Part shown: positions 45,921 through 57,670 of the stretch, piece after piece
How the letters are laid out: every line of letters begins with the position of its first letter
How positions within the stretch are numbered: the first letter of the stretch is position 1
DNA from: Balaenoptera acutorostrata
Taxonomy: Eukaryota; Chordata; Mammalia; Artiodactyla; Balaenopteridae
Direction: 5' to 3'
Length of the DNA stretch: 64,000 nt
Assembly: GCF_949987535.1 (NCBI RefSeq)
Contig: NC_080069.1
Coordinates: 45,063,269 to 45,127,268 of the forward strand
Made by a program: the position numbers and the translations under genes
Notes under the pieces: generated by a model
What the model was told of the DNA's origin: nothing
Databases searched by the model: none
What the model saw: the letters and a program-made list of their open reading frames with translations, nothing else

Positions 45921-46427
45921 GCAAATCAAAACTACGATGAGGTATCACCTCACACCAGTCAGAATGGCCATCATCAAAAAATCTACAAACAATAAATGCT
46001 GGAGAGGGTGTGGAGAAAAGGGAACCCACTTGCACTGTTGGTGGGAATGTAAATTGATACAGCCACTGTGGAGAACAGTATGGAGGTGCCTTAAAAAACT
46101 AAAAATAGAATCACCATATGACCCAGCAGTCCCACTACTGGGCACATACCCTGAGAAAACCATAATTCAAAAAGAGTCACGTACCACAATATTCATTGCA
46201 ACACTGTTTACAATAGCCAGGACATGGAAGCAGCCTAAGTGTCCATCGACAGATGAATGGATAAAGAAGATGTGGCACATATATACAATGGAATATTACT
46301 TAGGCATAAAAAGAAACGAAATTGAGTTATTTGTAGTGAGGTGGATGGACCTAGAGTCTGTCATACAGAGTGAAGTAAGTCAGAAAGAGAGAAACAAATA
46401 CCATATGCTAACTCATTGGTTTTTAAA
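45918..46427 (+). pseudogene. L1 ORF2 C-terminal segment, inverted part of the twin-primed insertion
   Basis: Sense-oriented ORF2 C-terminus: the 185-codon frame 45919-46476 keeps the CX3CX7HX4C Cys-rich motif, '[20 protein letters not shown]' and '[11 protein letters not shown]'. The frame is intact where the 35.7-kb copy is shifted. The segment stops at 'tatgctaac' near 46419, the point in L1 where the antisense part at 45920 begins, so the two halves together cover one continuous stretch of L1. Confidence 0.92.
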
Positions 46428-46448
46428 ACAATGTTTATGGAGGGGCCA

Positions 46449-46477
46449 CTCAGTGCAGGAGGGCCACCTGCACTGAG
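46449..46477. repeat. Perfect 11-bp inverted repeat (hairpin), 7-nt loop
   Basis: 'ctcagtgcagg' at 46449-46459 pairs with 'cctgcactgag' at 46467-46477 around loop 'agggcca'. It lies about 20-25 bp beyond the inverted L1 end. Confidence 0.93.
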
Positions 46478-46479
46478 CA

Positions 46480-47489
46480 TCACTTGTAATTTCACTCAGT
46501 GTTGACACAAGGAAGCAGTTAAAGTTACTTGATGAGGGAACCCGAGTTTTCTCTTTTGGACATGATCTCTGAGTCTTCTGAACAGAGGCTTCAGAATTAA
46601 AGGCTGTTCTTAACTGGGGGAAAAGTTGAACAGATATATGAGTTTAGTGTAAGACTTATTGGAAGTCTGGAATATTCTAAAGCTTGAGCCCTACCCACAG
46701 AAAGTTCTGTTTCCAGAAGGGGCTTTCCTGTTTCTGGTAACTCAGGAAAAAGCAATGTGAAGGTGGGAGGGTTTTTTTTGCTGTGATACAATAACTCACA
46801 GCAATGTGGGTGCAGCAGCTGAAGGCCTTGTAGAAGTAGGGGATGTTCTCTGACCTCTTAGGTCACATGCTAACTGCACTGAAAAAGTTGATAAGTTTGG
46901 TGAAAGAGAAGGTGAAACAAAGAGCTAAAACCAGTCTTCCTGACCAGATTCACACTCCAGATCTCTACTTACGCCTTTCACAGAAAGGAACATGTTCATA
47001 TACTTACTATACCACAATCAGAAAAAGAAAAAAGAAAAGGTATTAAATTACCTCCCTTCTTTTTCTTACTTTGGGAAAACTCAGTCATCCATAAAGTTGA
47101 CAGACTCTTTATCAAGGTTTTAGCCATATGATTATCTAAGAACTCTAAAGTGATAAAAAAAAATGAAAAGGTGAAAGAAATTGTAAAGTTAGAAAAAATG
47201 ATGGGGTTGGGGAAGAAGCAGCAGAGCAAGAAGAAAGTGCGCACACGTGTTCTAGAATCATATGATGCTATCAACTACTTCATGGATATGGATTGTCCAT
47301 GTCTGTAAATGCTTAAATGAAAACTTAATGGACAGATCCAGATGTATGGAAATGTACAAAAGTTCAATACCAGTATTATTTGGTCATCATTTCAAAAATA
47401 ACTTCATTCATATTAAAGAGATTATATTTGACCGTTGTGGGAAAATTAAGATCAAGGACAAATGTTAAAAAGACAAGGAAGAAATTTCT
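46480..47489. other. Unique-looking DNA, no gene seen
   Basis: About 1 kb, with short frames (46597-46791 minus, 46843-47046 plus, 46996-47274 minus) without domains. No repeat recognised. Confidence 0.35.
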
Positions 47490-47725
47490 CTACACTCTAG
47501 CCAACACTTATCCAAAAAACAAACATTTTTTTCTAATTGAAGGGTGATAATTAAATTTATGTCACCTGCTAATGAGTTTGACTCTTTTCATGTGTTTATA
47601 GTCCTTTTGTATTTCTTACATGTGAACTGCCAATTTTATTGATCAAGATGATTGTGTGGATTTTCCCCCCTTTGACTTGATAGATTTCCTCATTTTGAAC
47701 CATCCTCTCATACTTGCTGCCTATT
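47490..47725 (-). mobile_element. Old L1 ORF2 fragment (antisense)
   Basis: 'ttattgatcaagatgattgt' near 47637 and 'cattttgaaccatcctctca' near 47692 match antisense ORF2 reverse transcriptase coding. The left part near 47495 ('ctacactctagccaacac') looks like the antisense C-terminal region. Confidence 0.5.
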
Positions 47726-47739
47726 TATGCCTTGTATAT

Positions 47740-47960
47740 GGTACTAGGTGCAGAAGAATCAATGGTGGATAAGAGAGTTTCTGACCTCATGGAGCTTGTC
47801 CTAATAGAGGAAATAAATACATTAAATGATAATAAATTGAGATAAGTGCTATGACAAAGCACTTATTATGATAAAACAAGCAATCTAGTTATAGAGCTAA
47901 GTTAGGGTATGAGCAACATGGCTTGGAGTGGTAAGAAATATCTTCAGAGAGGAAGAAAAA
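47740..47960 (-). mobile_element. L2 LINE fragment (antisense)
   Basis: 'gtactaggtgcagaagaatc', 'ctgacctcatggagcttgtc' and 'gataagtgctatgacaaagc' are the antisense L2 3' region. Confidence 0.65.
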
Positions 47961-50084
47961 CATGGAAAGCCTTCACAGACAAGAAAAAAAATGTATCATG
48001 CAAACAAACTTTATGAAGAAATTCCTTAGCTCTTAAAATCTCACCCTTACTATCAATATTTACTTCCAAGTCACTTGTTAGGCTAAGGACAAAGAAATGC
48101 TATTTTAATATCCCTTTGCAAGTCCTTCATGGATGGTCTAGCACCTATTTGGAGGTACATGACACCTACTGTTTTGTTCTTAGACTTCATGGCCTCAACT
48201 AACATTGAGAATGAATGAGCTCATTTTAATACTCAATTACACACCTAAATAACAAGCTTATTCTGTAACGCGCTATAGCAAAACTGAATATAAGATATCC
48301 TGTCACTTTTCTGATTTGTAGATTGGCCCCAGTGAGTTGGACTCACCACCTTTCTTTCAAGCAAATTGAAGTTGCTGAATTATGGACACATTTAATTTCT
48401 TTTGGAATGAGGACTTCAGTATATCTAATAAGATAATTATTGAATTAAGTATTTGGGCTTCCATACTAGTGAAGATATGAAAGCAGAATTTATGGAATGA
48501 CTGATGCCACAGCCAGGAGGATGCATATGTTGGCTGAGAGCCCTTTTATCTCCCAATATGTACATGCTGGTGTTTCTTGTAAATTCTATTTCTATTTCAA
48601 GTAGGAACGCAGGGTTATCAAGTGTCCCAGAAGCTATGTCAGAGATGAATGAAGTGTGCAATCAATACCATATATAGAAAGAACATTTCATTAAACCATA
48701 TGAATTGCTGATAGTCAACATTTTTTGACCCTATAATATAGCAATTTCATATGGTTCAAACTACTAATAATAAGTAGAGGGATAACATACATAGCCTGTA
48801 ACAGAGAATTTTAAATACATTTTCCACTCTGAGAGGTAGCAGAAAGTTGCCTTTCCAAGTGAGATGGGGCACACTGTGGTTTGCTTATATGAATCCTGTG
48901 GGGTCAGAATGACTGCTGTGTTAAAAGTTATTGCATTCAAATATTCCTATGGTGCAACATTTCTCATAGAAATAGAAGGTGCCCTGTTACGTATCATTAA
49001 GGTCACTAGGGCAGCCTTCCTACCTTCCTCAAATGTTACCTTCCTGAATACAGGTGAGTACTAGATGATTACAGTATATGGAACTCATTCTTCCTTCCTA
49101 TTCTGAAGTTTCCTTTCTGCAGACACCAAGTTTTAGAATATGTTGCATTAGTTACACTAGTGTATCTTAAATAGCAAACACCTTTCTTTTTCAGTTTCTG
49201 AAAAATTCTCTTAACAGTCTCCTTAACTAAAGAATTCAAAAGGTCTCACCCTCTAGGAGTTTAAGTAAAGTTCAAGTAAAGTAAAAGTCTTAGTCTGGTA
49301 CTTAGAATAAATTGGTATATCTCTTTGGTTTTTCACAGCATAATCCATTGAGACAGAGTCTCTTCACTTCTTGTTGCAAAGTTCATATTTGCTCAAAATG
49401 AAGTAGCTCCCAGGAGTTGTTACAAAGACTTAGTTTATGCTTATTAGTGTGTGCATCTTTTGAAAAGAAGGCGACTAGGCTTGAAATGACAGGGTTAAAC
49501 CGAGTTGAATTCAAATGATGTTACAAGACTCATCATATTTTGTTCTTCAGCATGAGGAAAAATTTACAAATTGGGTACTAGGCAACCAAATAAATCTACA
49601 CTGATTGTAATCACCATACTATATTTGTATTATGACTGGAAACTTCAAGTTTGGTTTCACAAATTTGGAGTGTTGGGATCTTTTTAGAAAAGCCCATGAA
49701 CATAACAGTGCTTATTTGACACAAGTCATTGTAGGTCTATTGGTCATTTAAAAGTAAAGTTATTTTTCATTTGCCTAGCTGCCTGGGTAGGCTGCTCCAA
49801 TGCTTTACTACCTGGGTGACTTCCTTTGCAAATGTGTTAAGTGTCTTCAGTTAATTTATGCTATCCTATGCATGGATGGGAGAAAAAGCCCAGGCTATTT
49901 TTAAACCTAATAGACTTTGAGAACCTGGAATATAATTTGAAGCTCAAACCCTTAGGGATGGGAGTTCCGCTACTGGCCAGTCACAACAAATTTTCTACGG
50001 CAGAAATGTTCCACGAGAATAGCTGTAGCCTACATGCTGACTTGTGGGCAAGTCAAAATCTATGTCAAGAAGTGATTTTTGAGG
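47961..50084. other. About 2.1 kb of unique-looking DNA
   Basis: No recognised repeat and no open frame above 90 codons. A small local duplication ('aagtaaagttcaagtaaag') is at about 49264. No coding evidence. Confidence 0.4.
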
Positions 50085-50300
50085 CAGCAGAGTATCAGGG
50101 TTAAGTGTGAGGCTCGGAATGGGACAGCCTGATTTCCAGTCTGGGTTCCACCACTTATCAGCTGGGCACATTTTTTAACCTTGCTGTGTCTCAGTGTTCT
50201 CATATTTAAAATGGGAATGATAATGCCAATCTCATAATCTCATAATTAAAGATGAAAGAAGATAATACAAGCACAGTACTGACTGCTGTGCTTAGTAAAT
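50085..50300 (+). mobile_element. MIR SINE
   Basis: Sense MIR: 'cctgatttccagtctgggtt' (B-box side), 'ccacttatcagctgggcaca' and 'ctgctgtgcttagtaaatat' at the 3' side. Confidence 0.8.
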
Positions 50301-50505
50301 ATTCCTGCTGCAATTGTTGTTGTGATTGAAGCTACCTGGGTTCTCTTGAAGGCTACACATCTATATAAGTTATCTTCTGAGGTCTCTGAGGGGGATTTTT
50401 CTCTACATTGAAAAAGCGTTATCTGCATAATCATCTCTGTGGCAGAGTTTCGCCTACCAGGAGGAAGCATCATCCCCGAGGGTTAGGGTCATACTCAAAG
50501 CCATA

Positions 50506-50631
50506 TACAGTTGTCCTTCGGTATCTGCGGAGCATTGGTTCCAGGGCCCACCGTGGATACCAGAACCTGCAGATGCTCAATGGTTGGTTGAATCTGGATT
50601 CAGAACCAGTGGATATGGAGGTACGACTGTA
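50506..50631. mobile_element. MER2-like Tigger mini-element (122 bp)
   Basis: Between TA at 50506-50507 and 50630-50631. It begins 'cagttgtccttcggtatctg' and ends 'ggatatggaggtacgactg'. The two ends of a MER2-type (Tigger) element are joined with nearly all the middle deleted. No coding content. Confidence 0.8.
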
Positions 50632-50639
50632 TTAGGAAC

Positions 50640-51249
50640 TGAGCTCCCAGGCCTTGCCCTCCACAATGGCTAGTCTACATTCCTGTCCTGACAAAGGAGC
50701 TCTTAGAGAGAGGACAATCTGATCATCAGCAGAGAAGATCACTGCCAAATTGGCTGGGTCTCTGGAGTTAAAGCTAAAGTCACTTATACAGCCACTTCCT
50801 CAAAGTACAAGTCTTTCCCAGGGGAGCTGGATTGGGTGGCCTCCCTTTTTCTCTCTCCTTTCAGTGCCCCAGCCCCCTCTCAGATTGTGTGCTGGAGCCA
50901 GTCTAGCCTTTTTCGATGCCAATGTCATTTTAGTTCAGGGCCCCCATTACCCTTACCTGCCCCTGAGTATTGGTTAGTATTATCCTGGCCTCCACCAATA
51001 TGTTTTCTTAACTTAGAATCTTAGGATCTCAGTGTCTTCTCTTCTAGGAGGCTCCTGGGCACCAAATGCAAATTGGTATGCTTCCTGCACAGAGCTCCAC
51101 CTGACAAGAGGTGATGAAAGAACCGTTTTACTGAGACACAGGAAATGGGCTCCAAGTTGACATTCTGATTCGACTTCCATACATAGAAACCTCTAGCATA
51201 ATTTTCATGCTCCAATTCATCCATCACCCTTTTACATTATTCCACCTAA
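50640..51249. other. Unique-looking DNA, no gene seen
   Basis: Overlapping 75- and 62-codon plus frames (50750-51024) are Pro/Ser/Leu-rich with no domain. No repeat recognised. Confidence 0.35.
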
Positions 51250-51390
51250 TTGCCAAATAAATTTTATGTGAGGGAAATGTTATTATCTTTGTTTTATAGT
51301 TGAGGGAGTTGAAGCATGGTTCAGTTACATGCCCAAGGTCATCCAACTAATAATTGAGAGAGTTGGGACCTGAACTCAGTTGTACTAAAT
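51250..51390 (-). mobile_element. MIR SINE (antisense)
   Basis: 'acatgcccaaggtcatccaa' and 'agttgggacctgaactcag' mark an antisense MIR; the left side is diverged. Confidence 0.75.
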
Positions 51391-51554
51391 CTAGCAATTA
51401 TTCTTCAGAAATACAGAAGCCCATTTTTCCTTTGGTCATAACTAAAGTAATATTTTATATATAAGAAATACAGTTGTCTGCTTTTCTATTTTTATATTTT
51501 ATATATTTCTCTGGAAATTAATTTATTTTTGTTTGTTTAAATTGATACATTTTA

Positions 51555-51750
51555 TTATTTTTAAAAAATTTTTATTGGAGTATAGTTGATTTACAATGTT
51601 GTGTTAGTTTCAGGTGTACAGCAAAGTGAATCAGTTATACATATACATATGTCCACTCTTTTTTAGATTCTTTTCCCATATAGGCCATTACAGAGTATTG
51701 AGTAGAGTTCCCTGTCCTATATAGTAGGTCCTTATTAGTTATCTATTCTA
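51555..51750 (-). mobile_element. L1 3' UTR fragment (antisense)
   Basis: 'tattggagtatagttgattt' near 51574 to 'agagttccctgtcctatata' is antisense L1 3' UTR only. It is strongly 5'-truncated. No clear duplication. Confidence 0.85.
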
Positions 51751-52139
51751 TGATAATGTTTTTTTTTTTAAACAAGCAGATTGCCTGGCTGAATCAGAAA
51801 AGTATCAGCATTAATTGAGTATAAAATATAGTGATTTGTATTGATGAGACAATTTAAAGAAATAACATCAGAATACTCTGGTCAAGCACTACTAAATGTA
51901 AGCTTAATGTTCTTTCGTAGGCTTGGAAAAGAATAATTTGCTCTAAATCTCCTCCGGGTGCTTCTTACTCCAGAGTTCTGGACTTACTTTACTCAGATGT
52001 GCGTCTTCTAAATGCTTGCTCTGCCCTGTCTTCTCCATCTCAGTCCTAAAGTTGTAAATGGCAGACTCGTGGGTTAGAGCTAATGAGAAGATGATGTCAT
52101 TTTTAGCTTTCCTATTTTGCTGATTAGTAGAACATATGG
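51751..52139. other. Unique-looking DNA, no gene seen
   Basis: A 78-codon minus frame (51943-52179) without recognisable domain; nothing else seen. Confidence 0.3.
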
Positions 52140-52260
52140 GAAAGACTATCGATTTGAAGCCCGTCAGATGTGGATTCATAATTTACTATTTGCAAACTTA
52201 GGCAAAAGTACTTAAACTCTATGAGCCTAGTTTTCTTATTTGTAAGAAAAAAATGATCAT
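52140..52260 (+). mobile_element. MIR SINE (diverged)
   Basis: 'gtcagatgtggattcataat', then 'tatgagcctagttttcttat' follows sense MIR order. Weak. Confidence 0.5.
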
Positions 52261-52283
52261 ATGGGAAAAGAATCTAAAAAAGA

Positions 52284-52382
52284 GTGGATATATGTATACA
52301 TATAATTGATTCACTTTGCTGTACACCTGAAACTAACACAACATTGTAAATCAACTATACCCCAATAAAATTCTTAAAAAAA
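52284..52382 (+). mobile_element. L1 extreme 3' end (sense, about 100 bp)
   Basis: 'gattcactttgctgtacacc', 'aacacaacattgtaaatcaa' and 'ccccaataaaattcttaaaa' are the last 100 bp of an L1 3' UTR with a short A-tail. Confidence 0.88.
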
Positions 52383-52530
52383 TGATTAAGATAAGTCACG
52401 CAGTTCATAAGTTACTCTTCTAGAAACTGAATCCTTGTTTACTTGACTCCTAAGCTGATGTTTGGTCCTCTAGACCATGCTGACTCCTGGGATCTCTCTC
52501 TGGCTCTTGTGAGCTAATTTTCAAAAAGAA

Positions 52531-52662
52531 AGTTATGAGGAATTCCCTGGTGGTCCAGTGGTTAAGACTTGGTGCTTTCACTGCCGGGGCCCAGGTTCAA
52601 TCCCTGGTCGGGGAACTAAGAACCCGCAAGCCACGTGGTGAGGGCAAAAAAAAGAGTTATGA
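52531..52662 (+). mobile_element. Short CHR-1-like tRNA-Glu SINE
   Basis: Element 52539-52654, flanked by 'agttatga' at 52531-52538 and 52655-52662. Head 'aattccctggtggtccagtg', B-box-like 'ggttcaatccc' and a short A-tail. It lacks the long CHR body, so it represents the short (about 115 bp) family. Confidence 0.93.
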
Positions 52663-52752
52663 AGTGGCAACTCAAAGTCTGCCACAACCCTTGTCCTAGG
52701 AGTCATGCATGCCCTTTTTAGTATCTTAGATGAGAAACTATAATCCTTGATA

Positions 52753-53712
52753 TAGAATGTAAAATTTTTTATTGAAGTATAGTTGATTTATAATGTGTTA
52801 ATTTATGCTGTACAGCAAAGTGATTCAGTTATACATATATATACACATTCTTTTTCATATTCTTTTCCATTATGGTTTATCACAGGATATTGAATATAGT
52901 TCCTTGTGCTATACAGTAGGACCTTGTTGTTTATCCATCCTATATATAATAGTTTGTATCTGCTAATCCCAGACTCCCAATCCATCCCTCCCCCACCCAC
53001 ACTTCCCCTTGGCAACCACCAGTCTGTTCTTTATGTCTGTGAGTCTGTTTCTGTTTCATAGATAGGTTCATTTGTGTCATGTTTTAGATTCCACATATAA
53101 GTGATATATATGGTATTTGTCTTTCTCTTTCTGAATTACTTCACTTATTTTGATAATCTCATAGTATGATAATCTCTAAATCCATCCATGCTGCTGCAAA
53201 TGGCATTATTTCTTTCTTTTTTATGGCTGAGTAGTATTCCATTGTATATATGACCCACATCTCCTTTATCCATTCATCTATCCAGGGACATTTAGGTTGT
53301 TTCCATGTCTTGGCTATTGTAAAGAGTGCTGCTATGAACATAGGGGTGCATGTGTCTTTTTGAATCATAGTTTTCTTTGGATATATGCCAAGGAGTGGGA
53401 TTGCTGGATCATATGGTAGTTCTGTTTTTAGTTTTTTAAGGAACCTCCGTACTGTCTCCACGTAGCTGCACCAATTTACATTCCCACCAACAGTGTAGGA
53501 GGGTTCCCTTTTCTCCACACCCTCTCCAGCATTTGTTATTTGTAGATTTTTTAATGATGGCCATTCTGACCAGTGTAAGGTGGTACCTCATTGTAGTTTT
53601 TATTTGCATTTCTCTAATAATTAACAATGTTGAGCATCTTTTCATGTGCCTTTTGGCCATCTGTATGTCTTCTTTGGAGAAATGTCTATTTAGCTCTAGA
53701 ATGTAAAATTTT
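52753..53712 (-). mobile_element. 5'-truncated L1, antisense, perfect 16-bp target duplications
   Basis: Element 52769-53696 (about 930 bp) with exact duplications 'tagaatgtaaaatttt' at 52753-52768 and 53697-53712. It contains 3' UTR and the ORF2 C-terminus (minus frames 53159-53518 and 53436-53660 keep 'WKQPKCPWIDEWIKEMW' and the Cys-rich block, split by a frameshift). The poly(A) is almost gone. Confidence 0.95.
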
Positions 53713-54799
53713 CAGTATGTATATTTTCCTTGTTAAAGGAGTTGTAAATATCCTCAGATTTTCAAAGGACTCCTTGTCTGAAATGTTAAAAACCAATTCC
53801 TTGTAATCTAAAATATCTCCCTACCTCAAACAATGAATGACTGATGACTGAGCAGGGTAGAAGTACATCTGATAGTCTCTTGTAGTACCTTGTTTGGGTG
53901 CTCGTACCTAAGGATCCTGATATCCGGAGAACTTGCCGTAAATCAACATTCATTTGGAGTTTGGATGCCATCCCCAAATACTGGCCTGGTCACTATCATT
54001 CTAGCAACATCCTTTTTCAAGGTCACACATACATGAATGAATATTAAGGATTGAATATTAAATATTAAGGATTTGTAGAGAATGGAGAGAAAGGATGTAT
54101 GGCATAAAGGGAAAGCTCTGCAGGGTGTGGTGGAATTTAATAAAGGCATTGATAAAGTAGAACGGATCCTGTCATGTTTCATTTTTCTTACGTAGAGTGA
54201 TTGCCTTTGGAAGAGCGAGGTGGACAGTGGATTTGGGAGAGGGGATGGAAGTGACAGTTGTACATGTTGCTGAAGTGAGGTAAGCATCGGCAGTACCCCC
54301 TGCCCTGCCCAGGGCTGGGAATGTTGGTATCCTCCTCAAGGTCTGGAGATGTCTGCAGCTGTCTGCAGAACAACTGCTCATTTCTAGACTTAATGGGAAT
54401 CCCCTATCTGCACATGATTTGTTTTTGTGGAGGTTTGTTTTTTTTTTTTTTTTTCCTTGGAACAAGGAGACAGTTTACTCTTCTTATAGGGTGAAAGGAC
54501 ATGTCTATTGATGCTGGCAACATCATGGAATTTCGGGAACAAACAAGAGTGTAGTCTATAACTCAGGAGATGTGAAGCAGGCTGGGGTCTCAAAAAGATA
54601 TTTTGTAAATGGAGAAAGAACATTTTTGGATGTTTAAAGAACTAGATAATACATGCTTTTTTCTATGATAAAGGTAGTCCATCCCTGTTTATTTACTTTT
54701 ATAGAGCTTTACTCTCTACCTAGCCTAACATAGATTAATTTTCTCAAGCCACATTAAGAAAAATAAAGTCTAAAAAATTCCTTTACTTGCACTAAGAAA
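53713..54799. other. Unique-looking DNA with a T17 run
   Basis: T17 at 54438-54454 might mark an antisense retroposon tail, but no duplication was found. Several minus frames (61-114 codons, 53943-54623) overlap one another without domains. Confidence 0.35.
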
Positions 54800-54970
54800 G
54801 GAAACTCATCTTTAACAAGTGCCTATGATATGGCATACTGTAGGAAAAGGATGATCACATTCTAATCCTAGTGAACTCTCAGAATCCTGTTCTTGTATGA
54901 TGCCCAGAGTGGAAATAACAAAACAGAGAGGTAAGTCAGGTTCTCCTGTGACACACAGCCTGTAATTGAC
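54800..54970 (-). mobile_element. MIR SINE (antisense, diverged)
   Basis: 'cctatgatatggcatactgt' and 'gagctgagaatcaaccccag' at either end fit antisense MIR; the middle is poorly preserved. Confidence 0.5.
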
Positions 54971-55339
54971 GGAGCTGAGAATCAACCCCAGCTCCCAGTG
55001 GGGTTGTCCAGTGAACCATTCATTGCTTGACACCTGATTAAGTAGAATTCCAAGTAGGAGAGAGACATTCTCTGTGGAATTGAGTAGAGGAATTAATGCT
55101 GCAAGAACTGGTCAGCATTTTATTATGGAGCAAAGTTTCATATAAAGCCCCTTCTCAAGTGCACCAAACTGAGCTTTAATGGCATTCCTATTTTGATAGT
55201 GTACCCAACTGGAAAGCTATGAAAGTGACACCGCATTTTCCTACTTTAGGATTAACTATCATTATAAAAACTAATTAATAAATATTTTATGGGCAGAGTA
55301 ACTTAACATACTGTCACAATAGGTTATCACACTCAATTA

Positions 55340-55440
55340 TTATTCATCTATTCACTCAGTACCTGTTTATTGATAGACTGTATCAGCTCTCTAGTAGGTG
55401 CTGGGAAAACCACAGTGGAAAAAAACCAGACTTAGTCAAA
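55340..55440 (-). mobile_element. L2 LINE 3' fragment (antisense)
   Basis: 'ttcactcagtacctgtttat' and 'aggtgctgggaaaaccacag' match the antisense L2 3' end. Confidence 0.55.
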
Positions 55441-56849
55441 TATGTATTATTTAATGGAGAAGCACATTTCATTTGAATTTTTCTATTTTCTGATAACATA
55501 AATTATTCTTAATGACTTTAGGGCATTGCAGGAGTAGTCCTCACCTCATGCAGGCACAGAAAATAGCAGTGCAATGCTGTAAGTGTGAGCTCAAAGACCA
55601 GAATCAATGCAGAACAAGAATATTGCCATTCATTCATGATTTGGCCTTATATCTCACCGTGCCATCCAGAGCTGTAGGGATGTGAATGTGGCAGATTTCA
55701 AATCAGCAATTCAAGCAAACAAAATGAGTCCTGGATTTCCACTGTGCAGTGCCCTACATAAAAAGATAATAGGCTAATATTTAATTAATTGAACCAATGT
55801 TAATAAAAAACTTTAAGGGGAAGAGATTATGACTTCTCCTTCCAATAATCACATGCTGCCACTGAGAACTAGAAAAGCTGGATAGAATATTTTCAAATGC
55901 ATATGTTTGAAAGCACTTGAGGCATTCGTTAAGTCGAACCTGATATTCACCTGTTTTTCCCTTTATAAAATCTGCCAGTTTTTAAGTGGCAAATCTAGAC
56001 ACTGAGATGCTGAGCAGAGCTTTGGGAAGTCACTTCTGATGTGAAGATGAAATCTGTAAAATCAAAGTGACTTACAGTGGCCCCAGCAAAATTAAAGAAA
56101 CAAGGCTGATACCTACATGTATGCTGGAAAAATAGTTATTATTTTATTTAAAAAACCCTAAGCTTATGAATGTGCCAGAGCATTCAGCCCCCTGCTCTCC
56201 CCACAGCCCCACCCCCAGCACAGTTGTATTGCAAAGAAGAAATACCAGGCTATCCGTAGCCAGTTTATTATGTTAACTTCATAAAAATATGTATTTACTT
56301 TGTAAAATAAAAATACTAATTTATAAGTGAGCATTAAAAGACACACAAAACTGGAAAAATAATGGCAGGCTACATGATGGGCGACAGCTGGTATTTTATA
56401 TTATGAATTTTACAAAGCATTCAGGGAAAAAGCAAACACTTTAATAAGAAAATTTTGCACCGAAAATTGGAAATCACAATGGGAAAAATACAAATGGCAG
56501 TTAAATGACAAGCCCTCAATAAATGCTTTTAAATAAGTGGATGGATAAATGAAATATTTTATTGGCCATAAATTTGGCACAAAATAGGCACTAAATAAAT
56601 ATTTTAAGTGAGTAAATGCAAAAATGAAATATACACTGGCAATAGATGTACAAAACGCAAAATAAAACAAAGTTTTGCCTTTTTTATATGTCAAGACAAA
56701 AAAAGTTTACATGTTAATATCCAATGCGAGCAGAAGGGAGAAAAAACTGACATCCTCAGACTTCACTTGTTGAGAATATAGTCTATTAAAAATACTATAG
56801 AGATAAATTTGCATGTAGTTATGAAACTCATATACACCTTTAGGACCCA
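55441..56849. other. AT-rich unique-looking DNA
   Basis: Contains two weak L2/MIR-end-like pieces ('cctcaataaatgc' near 56515 and 'gcactaaataaatatttt' near 56588). No gene seen; a 94-codon minus frame (56410-56694) is AT-driven. Confidence 0.35.
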
Positions 56850-57240
56850 ATATTTACATTTACTTTATAAAACTGTGTGAAAGCATATTCAGTGGAAGAT
56901 AATTCATAACATACTAAATTTGGTAAGAATTTAAATGTCAAACGAGATTATTTAAACAAACTCTTGTGTAGTCAAGAGTTTAGAAGGATATATAAAGATA
57001 CTGAAAAATCTTCACAAAGTAATATTAAATGAAAATTAAAAATAAGGATAGCATAATCTTAATTACATTTTATTTGCATATGTTATATGCATTCATAAAA
57101 GACTAGAAGGATAAATATCTTCATGTTATCTGTGTTTATATCTGCATCATGGAATTGCGGTTGGTTGTGTGCACGTTCAGAGTTCTTTGTGTCTTTCAAA
57201 TGTTCATAATGAACATATTTTGGGTAATAAAAAGAGATAC
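56850..57240 (+). mobile_element. Old L1 3' UTR-like segment (sense)
   Basis: 'aaaagactagaaggataaat' near 57098 with 'gttatctgtgtttatatctg' resembles L1M 3' UTR text. Diverged, moderate confidence. Confidence 0.4.
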
Positions 57241-57509
57241 TTCTATAAATGTGTAATAAAATAAAACAGAGATGGTGAGGTGGGCAGAATTTCAGTGCAC
57301 ATTTGTTTTTACTCTCTCAGGATTGCCTGGGGCTCTGCTGAGATGTAGACACATTATGTTTTATGTCCAGGTGGTGATGGATTTGTGTATAAAATGATTT
57401 CTTCAAATGCCCATACAGGTCATTATACCGAGTTGCCACAAGGTAAAGAAATAGTCTTTGGAATAGTGAGAGTTGGCATTCCTGAGCCAAGTTAGGACCA
57501 GGCAACATC

Positions 57510-57670
57510 CTAAGAATGTTACATGGGTTATCACATTTCAGCCACACAACAGGTCTAAGAGGTACATCTTATAATCATGCCCATTTTTCAGTTGGGGAAA
57601 CGTGGACTTAAGTCAATTGCATTAAGTTCAGTTAGCTAGTACCTGGATTTCCCGATGCTCCCATGAGGAA
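57510..57670 (-). mobile_element. MIR SINE (antisense)
   Basis: 'gggttatcacatttcagcca' and 'catgcccatttttcagttgg' give antisense MIR order. Confidence 0.65.
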
